A DNA stretch of 64,000 nucleotides from Notospermus geniculatus (Eukaryota; Nemertea; Pilidiophora; Heteronemertea; Lineidae): NCBI GenBank assembly GCA_002633025.1, contig NMRB01000381.1, forward strand, positions 295,336 through 359,335, given 5' to 3'. Below are positions 35,314-55,012 of the stretch, piece by piece. How positions within the stretch are numbered: the stretch's first letter is position 1; each line of letters opens with the position of its first letter. A program made the translations under genes and the position numbers. The notes under the pieces were generated by a model. The model made no database searches. It was not told the origin of the DNA and worked only from the letters and a program-made list of their open reading frames with translations.

Positions 35314-36572
35314 TCATTTTAACGGACTTGGAGGAGTCGGTGAATCCCAGCGTTCATGTTCTGTGCTTGAAAGAATCCTCAAATGTACTGCCTGATGCTT
35401 TTCGTTCTTTGGAGGTATGAGACATTTCTTGTACTCGATAAGATCGCCAGCTTTCGGAACGAAATCTCCATCAATACTGCAATGACGGAAAGGAATACGG
35501 TTTAAAATCACAGAATATCACATGACGAACAGGAATAGTCATTAAGCCACACAATAAATTACAAAACTTCCTCTCATGATATGACAACATTCACTCCCAA
35601 TCATCTTCGATAATCGAAGGCCGATCTGCTCTCCACTGCGTTACAACGCACATCACCCTTCGAGAAATTGACTGGTCCACGGCGTATCTGCCGCCTCGAG
35701 AAGAAGAGGCCAATAATCAGAATCGGTGTTGTAAAATTTGAATCGTGGTACAAAGAGTGGTAGCCGAAGACACGATATAATTTTATAAAGTGCAATATGA
35801 TTGGTCGACCGGTAAAGTTGGCATTGTGCCAAGATACGCCGCCGACTGGTCTATTTCTCGAAGGGTGATGTGCGATGTAACGTAGCGGTGTCAGAGCAGA
35901 TCGGCCTTCGATTATCGAAGATGCTCCCAATGGAGTTGCTTATGACCGAAACAGGACTTTGCCTACAGCTCAACACTGACTACAGGCAAAAACTGTAAAA
36001 AAACGGAATCATTTGTTGAAATACAGAAGTTCCACCTACTCAGATATATGGACGAATAATTTTTCTTGCACCTGCCGTTCCTTTGGATCAGAGGGAATTA
36101 TAAAACCGTGGCCTTTATTTCGACAAAAGTCAATCACATGGCCTTTGAAGACAGGGCCTTCAGCAGCTCTTTGTGATCTGGAAAAAGAGAACAACTTGTC
36201 ACAAAGTTGGTTGTCGCTTTCATGTCTATTCTGGAATCGCCCTCGAGAGTCCATCTGAGTACGAAACTACAGGATCTGTAAACATGGTCAAGAACAACAA
36301 AACATTTTCACACTACCAAAAGCCTGCTAAATTCTTGGCACTGAGAATGTCAAAGTAATCAAACGTTATAAAGTTGAGAACACAGATTTGACTTACTGTG
36401 ACTGTGTTCTCGTTCTTCTGGTCGGGAGCGGACTGGGTATAAGAAACGACTTCAGAGCATTAGGAGAGATTGGTGATGCAGGCTCATGAGGGGGATGATG
36501 ATTTGGGTTAGGATCTCGATGCACATTATGATGTGGTGAATGAACACCATGGGAAGAATCACCCTCCGACAT
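35314..36572 (-). CDS. CARHSP1: CARHSP1/CSDC2-like cold-shock-domain protein, three coding exons
   Basis: Coding exons are 36397-36572, 36040-36177 and 35314-35476 on the minus strand, with splice sites ca|gtaagt, ttccag|a, ga|gtaggt and attgcag|t. Joined they give 477 nt, 158 residues, without a phase break. The cold-shock domain spans about residues 66-141, with RNP1 KGHGFI (80-85) and RNP2 LFVHIS (99-104), then DIDGDFVPKAGD and IPPKNEKHQAV, which match vertebrate CARHSP1 and CSDC2. Before it, IPSPLPTRRTRT (45-56) matches the conserved segment next to the calcineurin-regulated serine of CARHSP1. These proteins bind mRNA 3' ends and affect stability. The N-terminus is His/Pro/Asn-rich and differs from vertebrates. 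The ATG at 36570-36572 is the first in frame. Intron 2 (35477-36039) holds a transposon. The length is close to vertebrate CARHSP1 (147 aa). Confidence 0.92.
35602..35923. mobile_element. 322-bp MITE with 8-bp target duplication, inside intron 2 of the cold-shock gene
   Basis: Inverted ends catcttcgataatcgaaggc and its complement, with further paired segments (tcgagaaat/atttctcga, gcacatcacc/ggtgatgtgc). It is flanked by the perfect 8-bp repeat ctcccaat at 35594-35601 and 35924-35931. Eight base pairs is the size made by hAT and some other transposases. It does not touch the splice sites. Confidence 0.85.
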
Positions 36573-37576
36573 TGTTACTCCTTCCTGGGATTAACACTCT
36601 GGAACGAGATCAACATGATCAAAAGGTCGGCCTACCGGTAGCTAGAGGAATTCCTACCGGTAGCTAGAGGTTAGAGACGAACGCTAGAATTAGCGACGTC
36701 GCTAATATTAGCGACGCGTCACTAAAACCAACGACGATCGATGACGCATTCTGTTTACTTCGGAAAGTGCCTCGAAAATAGCATCAAAAACCTCGGTGGC
36801 GTGAAGTAACAAGCCTGTTAATTCGCTCATTCCTCCGTCTCCTGCTTCCTCTAGCCAATAGGAAGCGATTATACATCGGTCCCACGGCTATCTCAACCGC
36901 ATGTGCTCGAGCCGCCATGTTTAACTTCGCTTCGACGAAAAGTTTTGTGGCGTGTCAACAAGTTTTTGGCACATCCGACACACAAAACAACTATCAGACA
37001 ACCACGACAGCGTCGTCAGATCTGGCAACGCATTGGACCTTTACGGTAGCGCCGCTAAATCTAGGCCTAGGCCTACCCTATAGATAAACGTCATTGATTG
37101 CGGACATCTCGGGTGAAAACTGACAACACCAAAAGAGACCTCTATTTCGAAACTTATTTGTATTGTAAAGAAACCGTTTTTATTTTTCATGTATCTGGGA
37201 GAAGATATTCCCTATTTTACTACAGTAACGAAATTCTAGAGAAAATCTGTTTTCGAGTCGGTAAAATATGCGAGTTTTGCCACATGAAACAACTCCCCAC
37301 ATGTGAAATTCGGCCGTGACTTTCCACAGCGAGTGACGTCATGACGTCACGTCACAAGTGAGCGTAGTGTCGGCCTGTACATCCGTGCATGCCAATGCAA
37401 CGTCACGGGGGAACGTCATGATGATTCCACGTTTTTATGTAAACATAGAAGTGCAAATTTTTCGTTTCCACGGCAGTCACGCAAAGACACAGCCAGGTAT
37501 AGATAAAAACTAACATCCGCTTTGATCTAGAAGCGCTGGGTTACACACTGATGTGCTTTGTTAAGGCATCCCGCCA
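36573..37576. other. upstream region of the cold-shock gene
   Basis: A direct repeat ctaccggtagctagagg occurs at about 36631 and 36654. Region 36.66-37.1 kb is CG-richer than its surroundings, with repeated gcgacg words and a gccgccatg word, as expected near a promoter or 5' UTR. No TATA box or coding exon was assigned. No plus-strand gene was recognised. Confidence 0.35.
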
Positions 37577-38483
37577 GAAATAAATTCAGGGCGGCCCGTT
37601 AAAAAGAGGTTACCCTGGTCAAATCATGTAAACATGGTCCGCAATCAACGCCATCGATCTAGGCCTATAGCGATAGCGTCAGTCTCCAACCTGCTGACCA
37701 CACTGTGGCCTAGTGTAGGCCTATGCTATGTAGGCCGAGCTAGTGTAGTGTACGCCGAGGGAGGCTACATCATGACATGTATGTAACTAGCCTACTTACT
37801 CATGCATGTTGCTCTACTCTTGGAGGAATTATAATTCCTCCAAGCTCTACTATTGATGCTCAGTCATGCATGTCATGCAGCATGCATGCATCATGTCATG
37901 TGCATCATCATGTGCATGCCAACATTGCAGAAACATCGGCCCAGATAAAATAAATCAAGACACCTACAGGATTAAAAAATTACACAAAACTTAAGTTCTT
38001 TGTTCGAGGCAATGAGTATGCTAACTTACAAAATATGTCAGCAGCTGGTTGTGCAGTGATTAAACATTGAATATGAATATTTCACACAAAATTTTCTGCG
38101 AGAATTTTCAGCTGACCTTGACCTTCCGTCGCTTGTGGCCTGCACCGATTCCAAGTCCTCCGGGATGCGCCCCAACTGCTGTTCAGCCGAAGACATTTTT
38201 TTGTGGTTCAGTAGTGCAGAGGTCTACTACATCGTTAATTTCCTTTTTGAGCGCTTTATATGCTAGTGGCTCAGGGCCGAATCCAGGGTTTAGAAATGGG
38301 GGGCACAACCCTGGGGGCGAAGCCCTCAGTTGGCACTCACACGAAGGGGGTCCGGGGCCTCCCCCGGGAAAATTTGAAAAATCAAAGCTCTGAGATGCCC
38401 CCTCTCGATCCGGGCGTGTGGCCAGTGAGAAGCACTGTGGGAGAAAATCCCCCACCTTTGACCACCACCAATGAATGTTTACA
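37577..38483. repeat. direct duplication, unit A
   Basis: Starts gaaataaattcagggcggcc and ends at atgaatgtttaca, immediately before a single N (38484). It is near-identical to 38485-39284. It carries a segment of about 75 bp (near 37660-37735) and a small ggaggaattataattcctcc palindrome (about 37821-37840) that unit B lacks. The internal gggggtccggggcctccccc tract resembles a dispersed invertebrate repeat. Confidence 0.85.
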
Positions 38484-38484
38484 N

Positions 38485-39284
38485 GAAATAAATTCAGGGC
38501 GGCCCGTTAAAAAGAGATTACCCTGGTCAAGTCATGTAAACATGGTCCGCAATCAACGCCGTCGATCTATAGTGTAGTGCACGCCGAGGGAGGCTACATC
38601 ATGACATGTAGGCCTATGTAGCTAGCCTACTTACTCATGCATGCTGCTCTACTATCTGACTATTGATGCTCATGCATGCAGCATGCATGCATCATGTCAT
38701 GTGCATCATCATGTGCATGCCAACATTGCAGAAACATCGGCCCAGATAAAATAAATCAGACACCTACAGGATTAAAAAATTACACAAAACTTAAGTTCTT
38801 TGTTCGAGGCAATGAGTATGCTAACTTACAAAATATGTCAGCAGCTGGTTGTGCAGTGATTAAACATTGAATATGAATATTTCACACAAAATTTTCTGCG
38901 AGAATTTTCAGCTGACCTTGACCTTCCGTCGCGTTTGGCCTGCACCGATTCCAAGTCCTCCGGGATGCGCCCCAACTGCTGTTCAGCCGAAGACATTTTT
39001 TTGTGGTTCAGTAGTGCAGAGGTCTACTACATCGTTAATTTCCTTTTTGAGCGCTTTATATGCTAGTGGCCCAGGGCCGAATCCAGGGTTTAGAAATGGG
39101 GGGCACAACCCTGGGGGCGAAGCCCTCAGTTGGCACTCGCACTAAGGGGGTCCGGGGCCTCCCCCGGGAAAATTTGAAAAATCAAAGCTCTGAGATGCCC
39201 CCCTCTCGATCCGGGCGTGTGGCCAGTGAGAAGCACTGTGGGAGAAAATCCCCCACCTTTGACCACCACCAATGAATGTTTACA
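38485..39284. repeat. direct duplication, unit B
   Basis: Restarts gaaataaattcagggcggcc right after the N and matches unit A with a few substitutions and deletions. After 39284 the sequence becomes unique. Open frames in both units are artefacts of the repeat. Confidence 0.85.
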
Positions 39285-39327
39285 TTGAAAAGTGACACCA
39301 AGGCATATTATGGGGGGGGGGGCTTAA

Positions 39328-39553
39328 AGGAGTTAGACGCCGAAGTTGTAAACAAGCTGATTTGTTTACAAATATGGTCGGCAAACTAGTTTTATTCCTT
39401 CGTGCAGGTGGCAGCACCCGTGATCGTTAGACTGGTTCCCGGTCCGATGCAACTCACTCACGATATTCACGTCAGTACATATCACCGACAATAGGTGGCA
39501 GCACCGCAGGCGTCCGTGGATAGAGAACCAGTGAGTGAGTGTGTCTAACTCCT
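39328..39553. mobile_element. TTAA-flanked MITE with aggagttagac ends
   Basis: Inverted ends aggagttagac / gtctaactcct flanked by TTAA at 39324-39327 and 39554-39557. It contains ggtggcagcacc twice. TTAA duplications are made by piggyBac and Kolobok transposases. Confidence 0.7.
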
Positions 39554-39557
39554 TTAA

Positions 39558-41134
39558 ATCACAGTAACACTGGAACTGGAAAAAGTGACAGACAGACTAA
39601 GAATAAACACATTACTATTTTTGTACAATGCGAACTGTTTTTTTACTGAACTGTTAAAATCACGACTTAAATTACCACGTGTAGTTGAAGCACAATGAGC
39701 AGGAATGTGGACACTGGTACATTGTAGAGATACCCTGTTCGTGCACCAGCCCACTTGAATCACAATACTCAGCCACAATTACAACATACCAGTCCACACT
39801 GTATTACCAATGGTATGCCACATACACGTAAAATGAATTGGTCAATGCATCGCAAGCACAACTTGGGCTTGGAACGATATATATGTCACACATATACCGG
39901 AACTGAATACATTATGCCAGACTTCACACTTGAAGTACATTAGATGGACAAAAAATCACAAGGAAGTCTCTAGTTCAGCAGATCTAACATAGTTGTAACA
40001 AGATAGCACTCATGCCCCTCCCCACTTCCTATTTTTGTTGTCGACAATCCGTGTACAACTTCACAAAGTTAAAAACACTAGGCCTATAATTGAACAGGAA
40101 ATAAATGTCTTTGAAGAGTACATTCTAAATTGGACTTGCCAGATTTGAAAGATGTGATGTTTTCTATTGAAAAAGAAGGGAGTGAAGATTGCCAATACTA
40201 CACGCGAGGCAATAGCAGCACACATCACAATTCACAACAAGAACCTCGATGGTAACACAAGGACAGAAGTCAAAGGTCACCAGGTAAGCGAACAAGAACC
40301 AATCAAAAACCACCATGGAGCAGTTTTCCCGACCAAAATATCGCATCATGAATATCATTAAATTATCATAAGCTAAAAATGTAAGTTTTTCTTGTTGATT
40401 AAAATATCATGATGAGCCATTGCCATATCATCAGAAGGAAGACAAAGTAATTAATTAGAATAATACATGTACCTCCCACCAAACATGAATTACCGGTACA
40501 TTACATGTACCTCCCAGCAAACATGAATTACCGGTACATTAAACGTTTTCGAACTCATTAGGCATGAAAAACTAAACACGCACGTTTATCCCTCAAATTT
40601 AAACAATGAAATATGACGATACACCAACACAAATTTGATTACACCAAATTGTATGATGAGCTTCGTACTGTACCACAAAAACAGGGCCTTGGACCACACC
40701 AACTGGAGACTCTTCATTCAGTGTTCATAAGGATCCGTCGAGATTCACAGCATTTTGGTTGGATGGAGTTGGGAATTGGTCAGCAGAGTAAATAGCACTT
40801 ACATTCACAGGTGAATTGAGCGTTGAAATAAACAATTTGAATTTTAGGCAGGGTACAATGGTCTCCACAAATATCAGCATATCACATGTACATTGGGGTG
40901 TCTAGGTTGACCCTAAATGTCAAGTCTCCCATGGAATTCACATAAGTTACAGGACAAAATAATTCTACAGGGGTAGGCCTACTTCTAAATGCACTTCTGG
41001 ACTGCTTCGCACATCACAGTTAACTTCAAGCCGTCTGCACGTGTGTTGTTCTTATTCATCAAATAACATCTTAACCTCGAGCGTGTCAGTTGGATTTCCG
41101 TCTGAAGTCTTGAGATCTACCTGTCCGAACTCTC
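39558..41134 (-). other. no coding exon recognised; possible 3' UTR of the distal helicase isoform
   Basis: It lies directly downstream (minus strand) of the alternative terminal exon at 41135-41244. Plus-strand frames at 40167-40361 and 40613-40795 have no family signature. A 38-bp tandem duplication is at 40464-40539. Confidence 0.35.
40464..40539. repeat. 38-bp tandem duplication
   Basis: Two units starting tacatgtacctcccaNcaaa, at 40464 and 40502, differing at one base. Confidence 0.9.
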
Positions 41135-41244
41135 CTAATAGTTTGCTGCATCCCAGCCATTCTGATATCGGGCCGCACCACCATTGTTGTAGCCATTGCT
41201 ATTTCCACCACCGAAACCAGAACTGAACTTCTTGCTTTTCCATC
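41135..41244 (-). CDS. candidate alternative terminal coding exon of the DDX5/17-like gene
   Basis: On the minus strand a clear acceptor (ttggttacag) is followed by 110 nt ending in TAG, encoding a Gly/Asn-rich tail (KKFSSGFGGGNSNGYNNGG, then RYQNGWDAANY). The exon starts in phase 1, which is the phase in which helicase exon 11 (44433-44666) ends. Exon 11 joined to it would give a 537-residue isoform with a short tail in place of the long RGG/Gln-rich tail encoded by 43475-44307. Similar Gly-rich ends are usual in DEAD-box proteins. It could instead be the last exon of another gene. The second copy of the locus does not extend this far. Confidence 0.55.
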
Positions 41245-41431
41245 CTGTAACCAAAATTGCAGAGAACAGGGTAATTTGACGCGAGATGAACCCTGTTCTT
41301 CCCTAAATAAGCTGGAAGGAATACTGATCATAACATTCCTATGCTGGTGCAAGTGGCGAATGAAACCTTTGCTGGAAGCATCCAGGGAGCTGAACAATGA
41401 AACATCATCCACCATGAAAGACCTTGGCTGA

Positions 41432-41537
41432 TATTCATAAAGCTAGCAAATGCTTTTACTTCAAGTTTCGTAGCGCATTTACATTGGATCTCGCTGTGCA
41501 AATCTTGAGTTAAAGCATTTGCTAACTTTTATGAATA
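41432..41537. mobile_element. MITE with tattcataa ends
   Basis: Left atattcataaagctagcaaa and right tttgctaacttttatgaata pair, including gcaaatgctttta / taaagcatttgc. Its ends resemble those of the gggtcgtattcataaag family next to it. Confidence 0.7.
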
Positions 41538-41669
41538 CATGTACCAGCACTTGATTCACATTGGTACTGATGGCAGTAGGCCGACTGGAGACTATAAAAG
41601 GCTTTTGAGAGATAGGCAAAAAACGGTCAATGATCTGTCTAAACAAACTGCCAATCTCCAAACGGTTGT

Positions 41670-41796
41670 GGGTCGTATTCATAAAGCAGTTCTATCGTTA
41701 GAACCATCTTAGGCCGGTTCCAAGTGTAGTCAACCACTGCACTTGGAACCGGCTTAAGATGGTTCTAACAATAGAACCACTTTATGAATACGACCC
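41670..41796. mobile_element. 127-bp palindromic MITE (gggtcgtattcataaag family), copy B
   Basis: Complete inverted repeat, gggtcgtattcataaagcag to ctttatgaatacgaccc. The central stem is ggttccaagtg / cacttggaacc. Homology between the two helicase segments begins inside this element at 41717. Confidence 0.9.
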
Positions 41797-42805
41797 ATTG
41801 AGATTATTGAAGTGAGCCACATCTGGGAGTTAAAACCTATAGGTGCAACCCATCCCTGCGAGTTGGACCAATTCAGTGCTGGTGTACTTTGATGTTGTGA
41901 CACAATTTCAATGGGAAAATGCTTCAAAACCTGTTTTGACACAATGCAGCTGGTTTATTCTCCTAGAAGACTGAAATGCCCCAGGCAGTTATATTCTTTA
42001 TAAAGCCCGGGTCTAAACTAAACTGTTGACGCATCAGCATCACCAGTGACCGATGCAGGACGCTGCATTTCTCAACGCCGCATGATTTTGTCAGCGTCTA
42101 TCACTGGACGAGAGCCACTATGATGCCAATGGCCGACACCGTGGTACAAATCACCAAGACAATGTCGGCACCTAAATTACATTTACTTGGCATCCAAGTA
42201 TGAATACAGCTTGCATGTGCAATGTAAGGCTGGGAGCTCAGGACATGCATTGCAAAAAAACTATCAGTAGCAACACATGGTGATACATGTATGGCTAGTC
42301 GGGCAAAATTGTCAGTATAATTCATAAATTGAAGAAAGAGACCTCCACTCGATGTCAAATTTTGTTAGAGGCATTCTGCCTCCAAGAGTGGAGACTTGGG
42401 GTAATGATGGACCAGGCAGCAATAGGGGTTGATAAAGGGGCCACAGGCAGCTGTTCTGTTCAAAAAGCCACCAAACCGCCTGGCTGGAATAACACGCGAG
42501 ATAGCTTTTTTGCCCAAGACAGACAGACTGACCGGGCATGACTGAAAACGATGGACGTGCTCAAGTGCTTCAGCAGAGGAAATGGCTCATGAAGAAGCTC
42601 AGAAATGCAAGAAAAATATCAAGGAACATGTTATATGTACATATGGCGCAACAACTCAAACACCCTCCTCAAGACATTACAACAAGATATTAATGACCGA
42701 TAGATATAGGAATTTGTCATCGTTTTGTTCTACTTGCTAGCAATTAATGAGCTTCTTTTCACTATACAAGTACTGAAATAAATTAGAAAATACTGTCTTT
42801 ACAGA

Positions 42806-42811
42806 TTTATT
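42806..42811 (-). promoter_or_regulatory. candidate poly(A) signal AATAAA, helicase copy 1
   Basis: AATAAA on the minus strand about 664 nt beyond the stop codon. The same signal is at 56445-56450 in copy 2. Confidence 0.45.
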
Positions 42812-42951
42812 ACACTCCTCCACAAGTTTAGTAACATCATCTGATTGACCCTGTACAACATAAGAAACTAGGATTAAAACAATGAAAATCATCATCATGA
42901 TTCTGCGCAGTACTTTTACAATATAAACTTAGACCGTTATAGAAATTATTC

Positions 42952-42958
42952 TCTTACC
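42952..42958 (-). other. strong 5' splice site in the helicase 3' UTR
   Basis: Minus-strand CCAG|gtaagag with the intron starting at 42957, about 517 nt after the stop codon of the long isoform. It is identical in copy 2 (intron start 56599). If spliced to the acceptor at 41244/41245 it would place an exon junction far downstream of the stop. Confidence 0.45.
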
Positions 42959-43474
42959 TGGTACGAAAGCTTTACCACTTATTAGCCAATATGAATTGTA
43001 CAGAATTGCCGATGATAAATACAAGCACAGAGTTCGTGCAAGAATGCAGGAAGTCGATATCTGTTCTTTTTAAGTCCAAAAACAACAGAGGTGCCCTCAT
43101 TTAATGTCTGGCGTAGTTAAATTAAAATGCAGAAAAAACTGATTAAAAAGTCATTGCCGTAATATATAGAAGGGCTAAAACATGTACATGTATGATTCAT
43201 CCTATGTGTTGTTTGCAAATCTCATCTGATAACAGTTTACATTCCAGGGCGAGAATGCCCCAGCGAATAAATCCAGTTCATGCGCGGACAAGAACTAGAA
43301 AAGCCACGCCGGACGACTGTCAGTGGTGCCGATCATGAAGATCAGAACCTATCCTCAAGTGAATGACACCATACAACACAGAAATGGCTCACTCATTAGA
43401 CACAACACGAGGGAACTAGCTGCACAACATCCATCCAACTGAACAGTTAGAACGTCAGTTGTAGATGCCTAACG

Positions 43475-52652
<9,178 letters not shown>

Positions 52653-52814
52653 ATTCGATGCTGTACTGGAAAGAGAACAAATTTGCATGTCAATGTCATG
52701 TTAGCATGGTTAGTTGGTATTGGGGAAGGGGCTTTTTATTTGGCTATTCAAACCAAACTCTCCACTCCAGAATTCTGTCCACACGGGGGATGTTAGGGCC
52801 TGTTGTTAATTTAA

Positions 52815-53016
52815 AGGAGCCCGGAATTGCCACTTTTACTCGACAGCCGGCGCCACTCTCCAACCCCAAAAGACTAACTACGTTTCGGCGAATGACCGGA
52901 TTTACTGCGTACATTTTGTAATGGATTTTAGTAGTTCCTTGTTGCTGCTGCTAGGTGGCTCCCTCTACGTCGGCAGTCAAATTAATAACGCATTAGACAT
53001 CCAATACAGTGCTCCT
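52815..53016. mobile_element. TTAA-flanked MITE upstream of helicase copy 1
   Basis: Ends aggagc / gctcct flanked by TTAA (52811-52814 and 53017-53020), with a longer ttaatttaaaggagc / gctcctttaatttaa match. Short termini make this less certain than the others. Its ends resemble those of 39328-39553. Confidence 0.55.
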
Positions 53017-53250
53017 TTAATTTAATAGGGCACGACTGTTCCAAGTAATGCATTTCATGGTATTCATGAAAAAAACGGGTCAATAAGACACGCCATCTTA
53101 TGGTGTTTCGAACAGTGCAACCAACGTGATTTGCCAGTTCGGCGTGATCACACATCTGTTCACGTGAAAGTGGCCAGCTGACCAATCATCGGGCTACGAT
53201 GACTTGTTGACCTGAGTGGGTCGATTAATTTATTTTATGCAGAATCGGAG

Positions 53251-54008
53251 GGTAGTATGTAAACATTGAAACGTTTCAAAAGAAAGGAGCCAAATGAAAC
53301 GACCCAAAAACATGCTAAATCTGAAGTTGCATGGCAGAAATTGTGTAATTTTGTTATTTCCAGTTCATTTTTGGCACTTTCATGGCATAATAGCATTAAA
53401 ATCTCTCAAAACACACGTCTCCCGTTCAAAACACACGTGTTGTTATTGTTTACATGACACCATGCTTCCCATTCATTCAATGTTCAAGGTCTCCGATCCC
53501 AAATATGGAAGTCGTCGCTTCAGAAATTCTCTATGCGATTATTAATACCTTTTATCATATACTTTCTCTATATGTCACTCGCCATGGTTATTTTCTGTGA
53601 GGAATTTGTGTGAGGCCTCAAAACGTCTTCAAAATATATCGTTTTTGATATTGGGCAAAGTTTGTAACACAATGTGCATGCGAGTTGTGAATAGATAATA
53701 AGCCATGAGCATTCCAACCAATTAGCGTACTCCGATCATTCCATTATGAGGGGTGCGAGGTTGGCGAGAGGAAAATGTGACATCGTTCCCCGCAGTGTAG
53801 CCTAAATCTGGCTAAGAAATCGCAGAAAAAGCTAAAATGATGATAAAAATCATGAAGGCATCGGGTAATCTACATTCCTCTATTCATACAATGTAAAATA
53901 ATATAGGTTTTTGGTATTTTTGTTATGATTTTTCGTATTTTTAAAAACATTTTGGGTCGTTTCATTTGGCTCGTTTCTTTTGAAACGTTTCAATGTTTAC
54001 ATACTACC
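53251..54008. mobile_element. 758-bp Mutator-like non-autonomous transposon
   Basis: The terminal inverted repeats of about 60 bp start ggtagtatgtaaacattgaa and run on through cgtttcaaaagaaa to gaaacgacccaaaa. A perfect 9-bp duplication gaatcggag is at 53242-53250 and 54009-54017. The interior is AT-rich with no transposase. With 631-1006 it is the second element here making a 9-bp duplication, though the terminal sequences differ. Confidence 0.88.
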
Positions 54009-54145
54009 GAATCGGAGGCAATCAGGGCTTGAGCTGATTTATTATGATCGCATCTTCCACCCACGAAGAGAATTTTCCCTGAACGGCGGTGGTTTCAGCG
54101 TCGATAGGTCGGAAAGCAGGGGTGTGCATTTCCCGCCAAAATTAG

Positions 54146-54255
54146 TCAGGCCTTGTCTTTTGAGGCCAGTGAAAAGCTGCTCGCCTGAGAACAATAGAGT
54201 TTTCTATTGTTCTCAGGGGAGCAGTTTTTCACTCGCCTCAGAAGACAAGGCCTGA
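54146..54255. mobile_element. 110-bp hairpin MITE with TTAG duplication
   Basis: Inverted arms tcaggccttgtctt / aagacaaggcctga and ccctgagaacaatag-type inner stem, leaving a loop of about 4 bases. Direct TTAG at 54142-54145 and 54256-54259. Confidence 0.8.
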
Positions 54256-54259
54256 TTAG

Positions 54260-54779
54260 TGTGCCGTGGCAATCAAAATACTCGAATTTAACCACATCAC
54301 GTATGTTTTATTAACAAAATCGAATCGTAGGGTGGGAAATCAAAGTAAATAACTGACCACACCCATTTAATATAGGCCTACTTTGAAAAACGTTGATGAA
54401 GTTTTGAAAACTTTACAGTGAAGTCCCCAATTTTGCAAATTTTCGAACTTTTTCAAATGTAGCTATTTCGAATATATTTTATTAAATGCTTGCTAAAATA
54501 TCTTTACGCAATTCTAGTGACTTACTGTATGACCTTTGTTTTTTGAACGCCTCACGACTGTAGAACACAATAGGTCTTTTCACTGCTTGCTCTCCAGTCG
54601 CCTGTCCAATTCTCCGCGATTTGATCGGCTACTTGGACCCGTATGACGACATACTAATTTGCATATGATTGGATCTTTAGTCAAATACTTACTGATTACG
54701 GGAATGAGTTAATAGAAGTAATTAAGCTGTCCGCTTTGTTTCTGGTCAGCTGTAGTGAAAGTGGAGTCCTAAATCTATG
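54260..54779. other. non-coding, upstream of helicase copy 1
   Basis: No exon recognised. It could hold the promoter or the 5' non-coding exon implied by the acceptor at 52666, but no element fixes it. Confidence 0.35.
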
Positions 54780-55012
54780 TAAAGTCTGGCAACATCTATC
54801 TTCGACCTAATGGAATGCGGAAGTCATGTAATGTGACAGAGCTTGCGGTTTATAATCATGTCTGTCGATCACTTGTGGTCGTTCCCCGATTGTTCGCGTT
54901 GTCCACCAGTCATTCAATAGCCGCATGTGATTAAAGGTCCGTGGAAAATCCAACGATCAATTTCCTAGCTTCCGCATTCCATTAGGTCAAAGATAGATGT
55001 TGCCAGACTTTA
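54780..55012. mobile_element. MITE (taaagtctggcaacatc family), copy 2
   Basis: 233 bp, the reverse-oriented and close relative of 34909-35142, with the same 44-bp inverted ends. Confidence 0.87.

Larger units (their letters stand above)
41797..43474 (-). other. 3' UTR and downstream region of helicase copy 1
   Basis: Non-coding sequence following the TAA/TAG of the long isoform. It holds a strong 5' splice site at 42957 and an AATAAA at 42806-42811 (minus strand). It matches 55411-57112 of the second copy, except for a block of about 90 bp near 42840-42932. Confidence 0.5.

Noticed and set aside
38067-39275. Repeated plus- and minus-strand frames in the duplicated region
   Set aside because: They fall in a dispersed repeat with no domain and are duplicated with it.
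40167-40361. Plus-strand frame ending near a caccag|gtaagc donor
   Set aside because: No family resemblance or convincing acceptor. It lies in the likely 3' region of the minus-strand helicase gene.
42940-42990. ttacctgg word resembling the U1 snRNA 5' end
   Set aside because: Only the splice-donor complement matches. The rest of U1 is absent, and the strand and context fit a 5' splice site of the helicase transcript.
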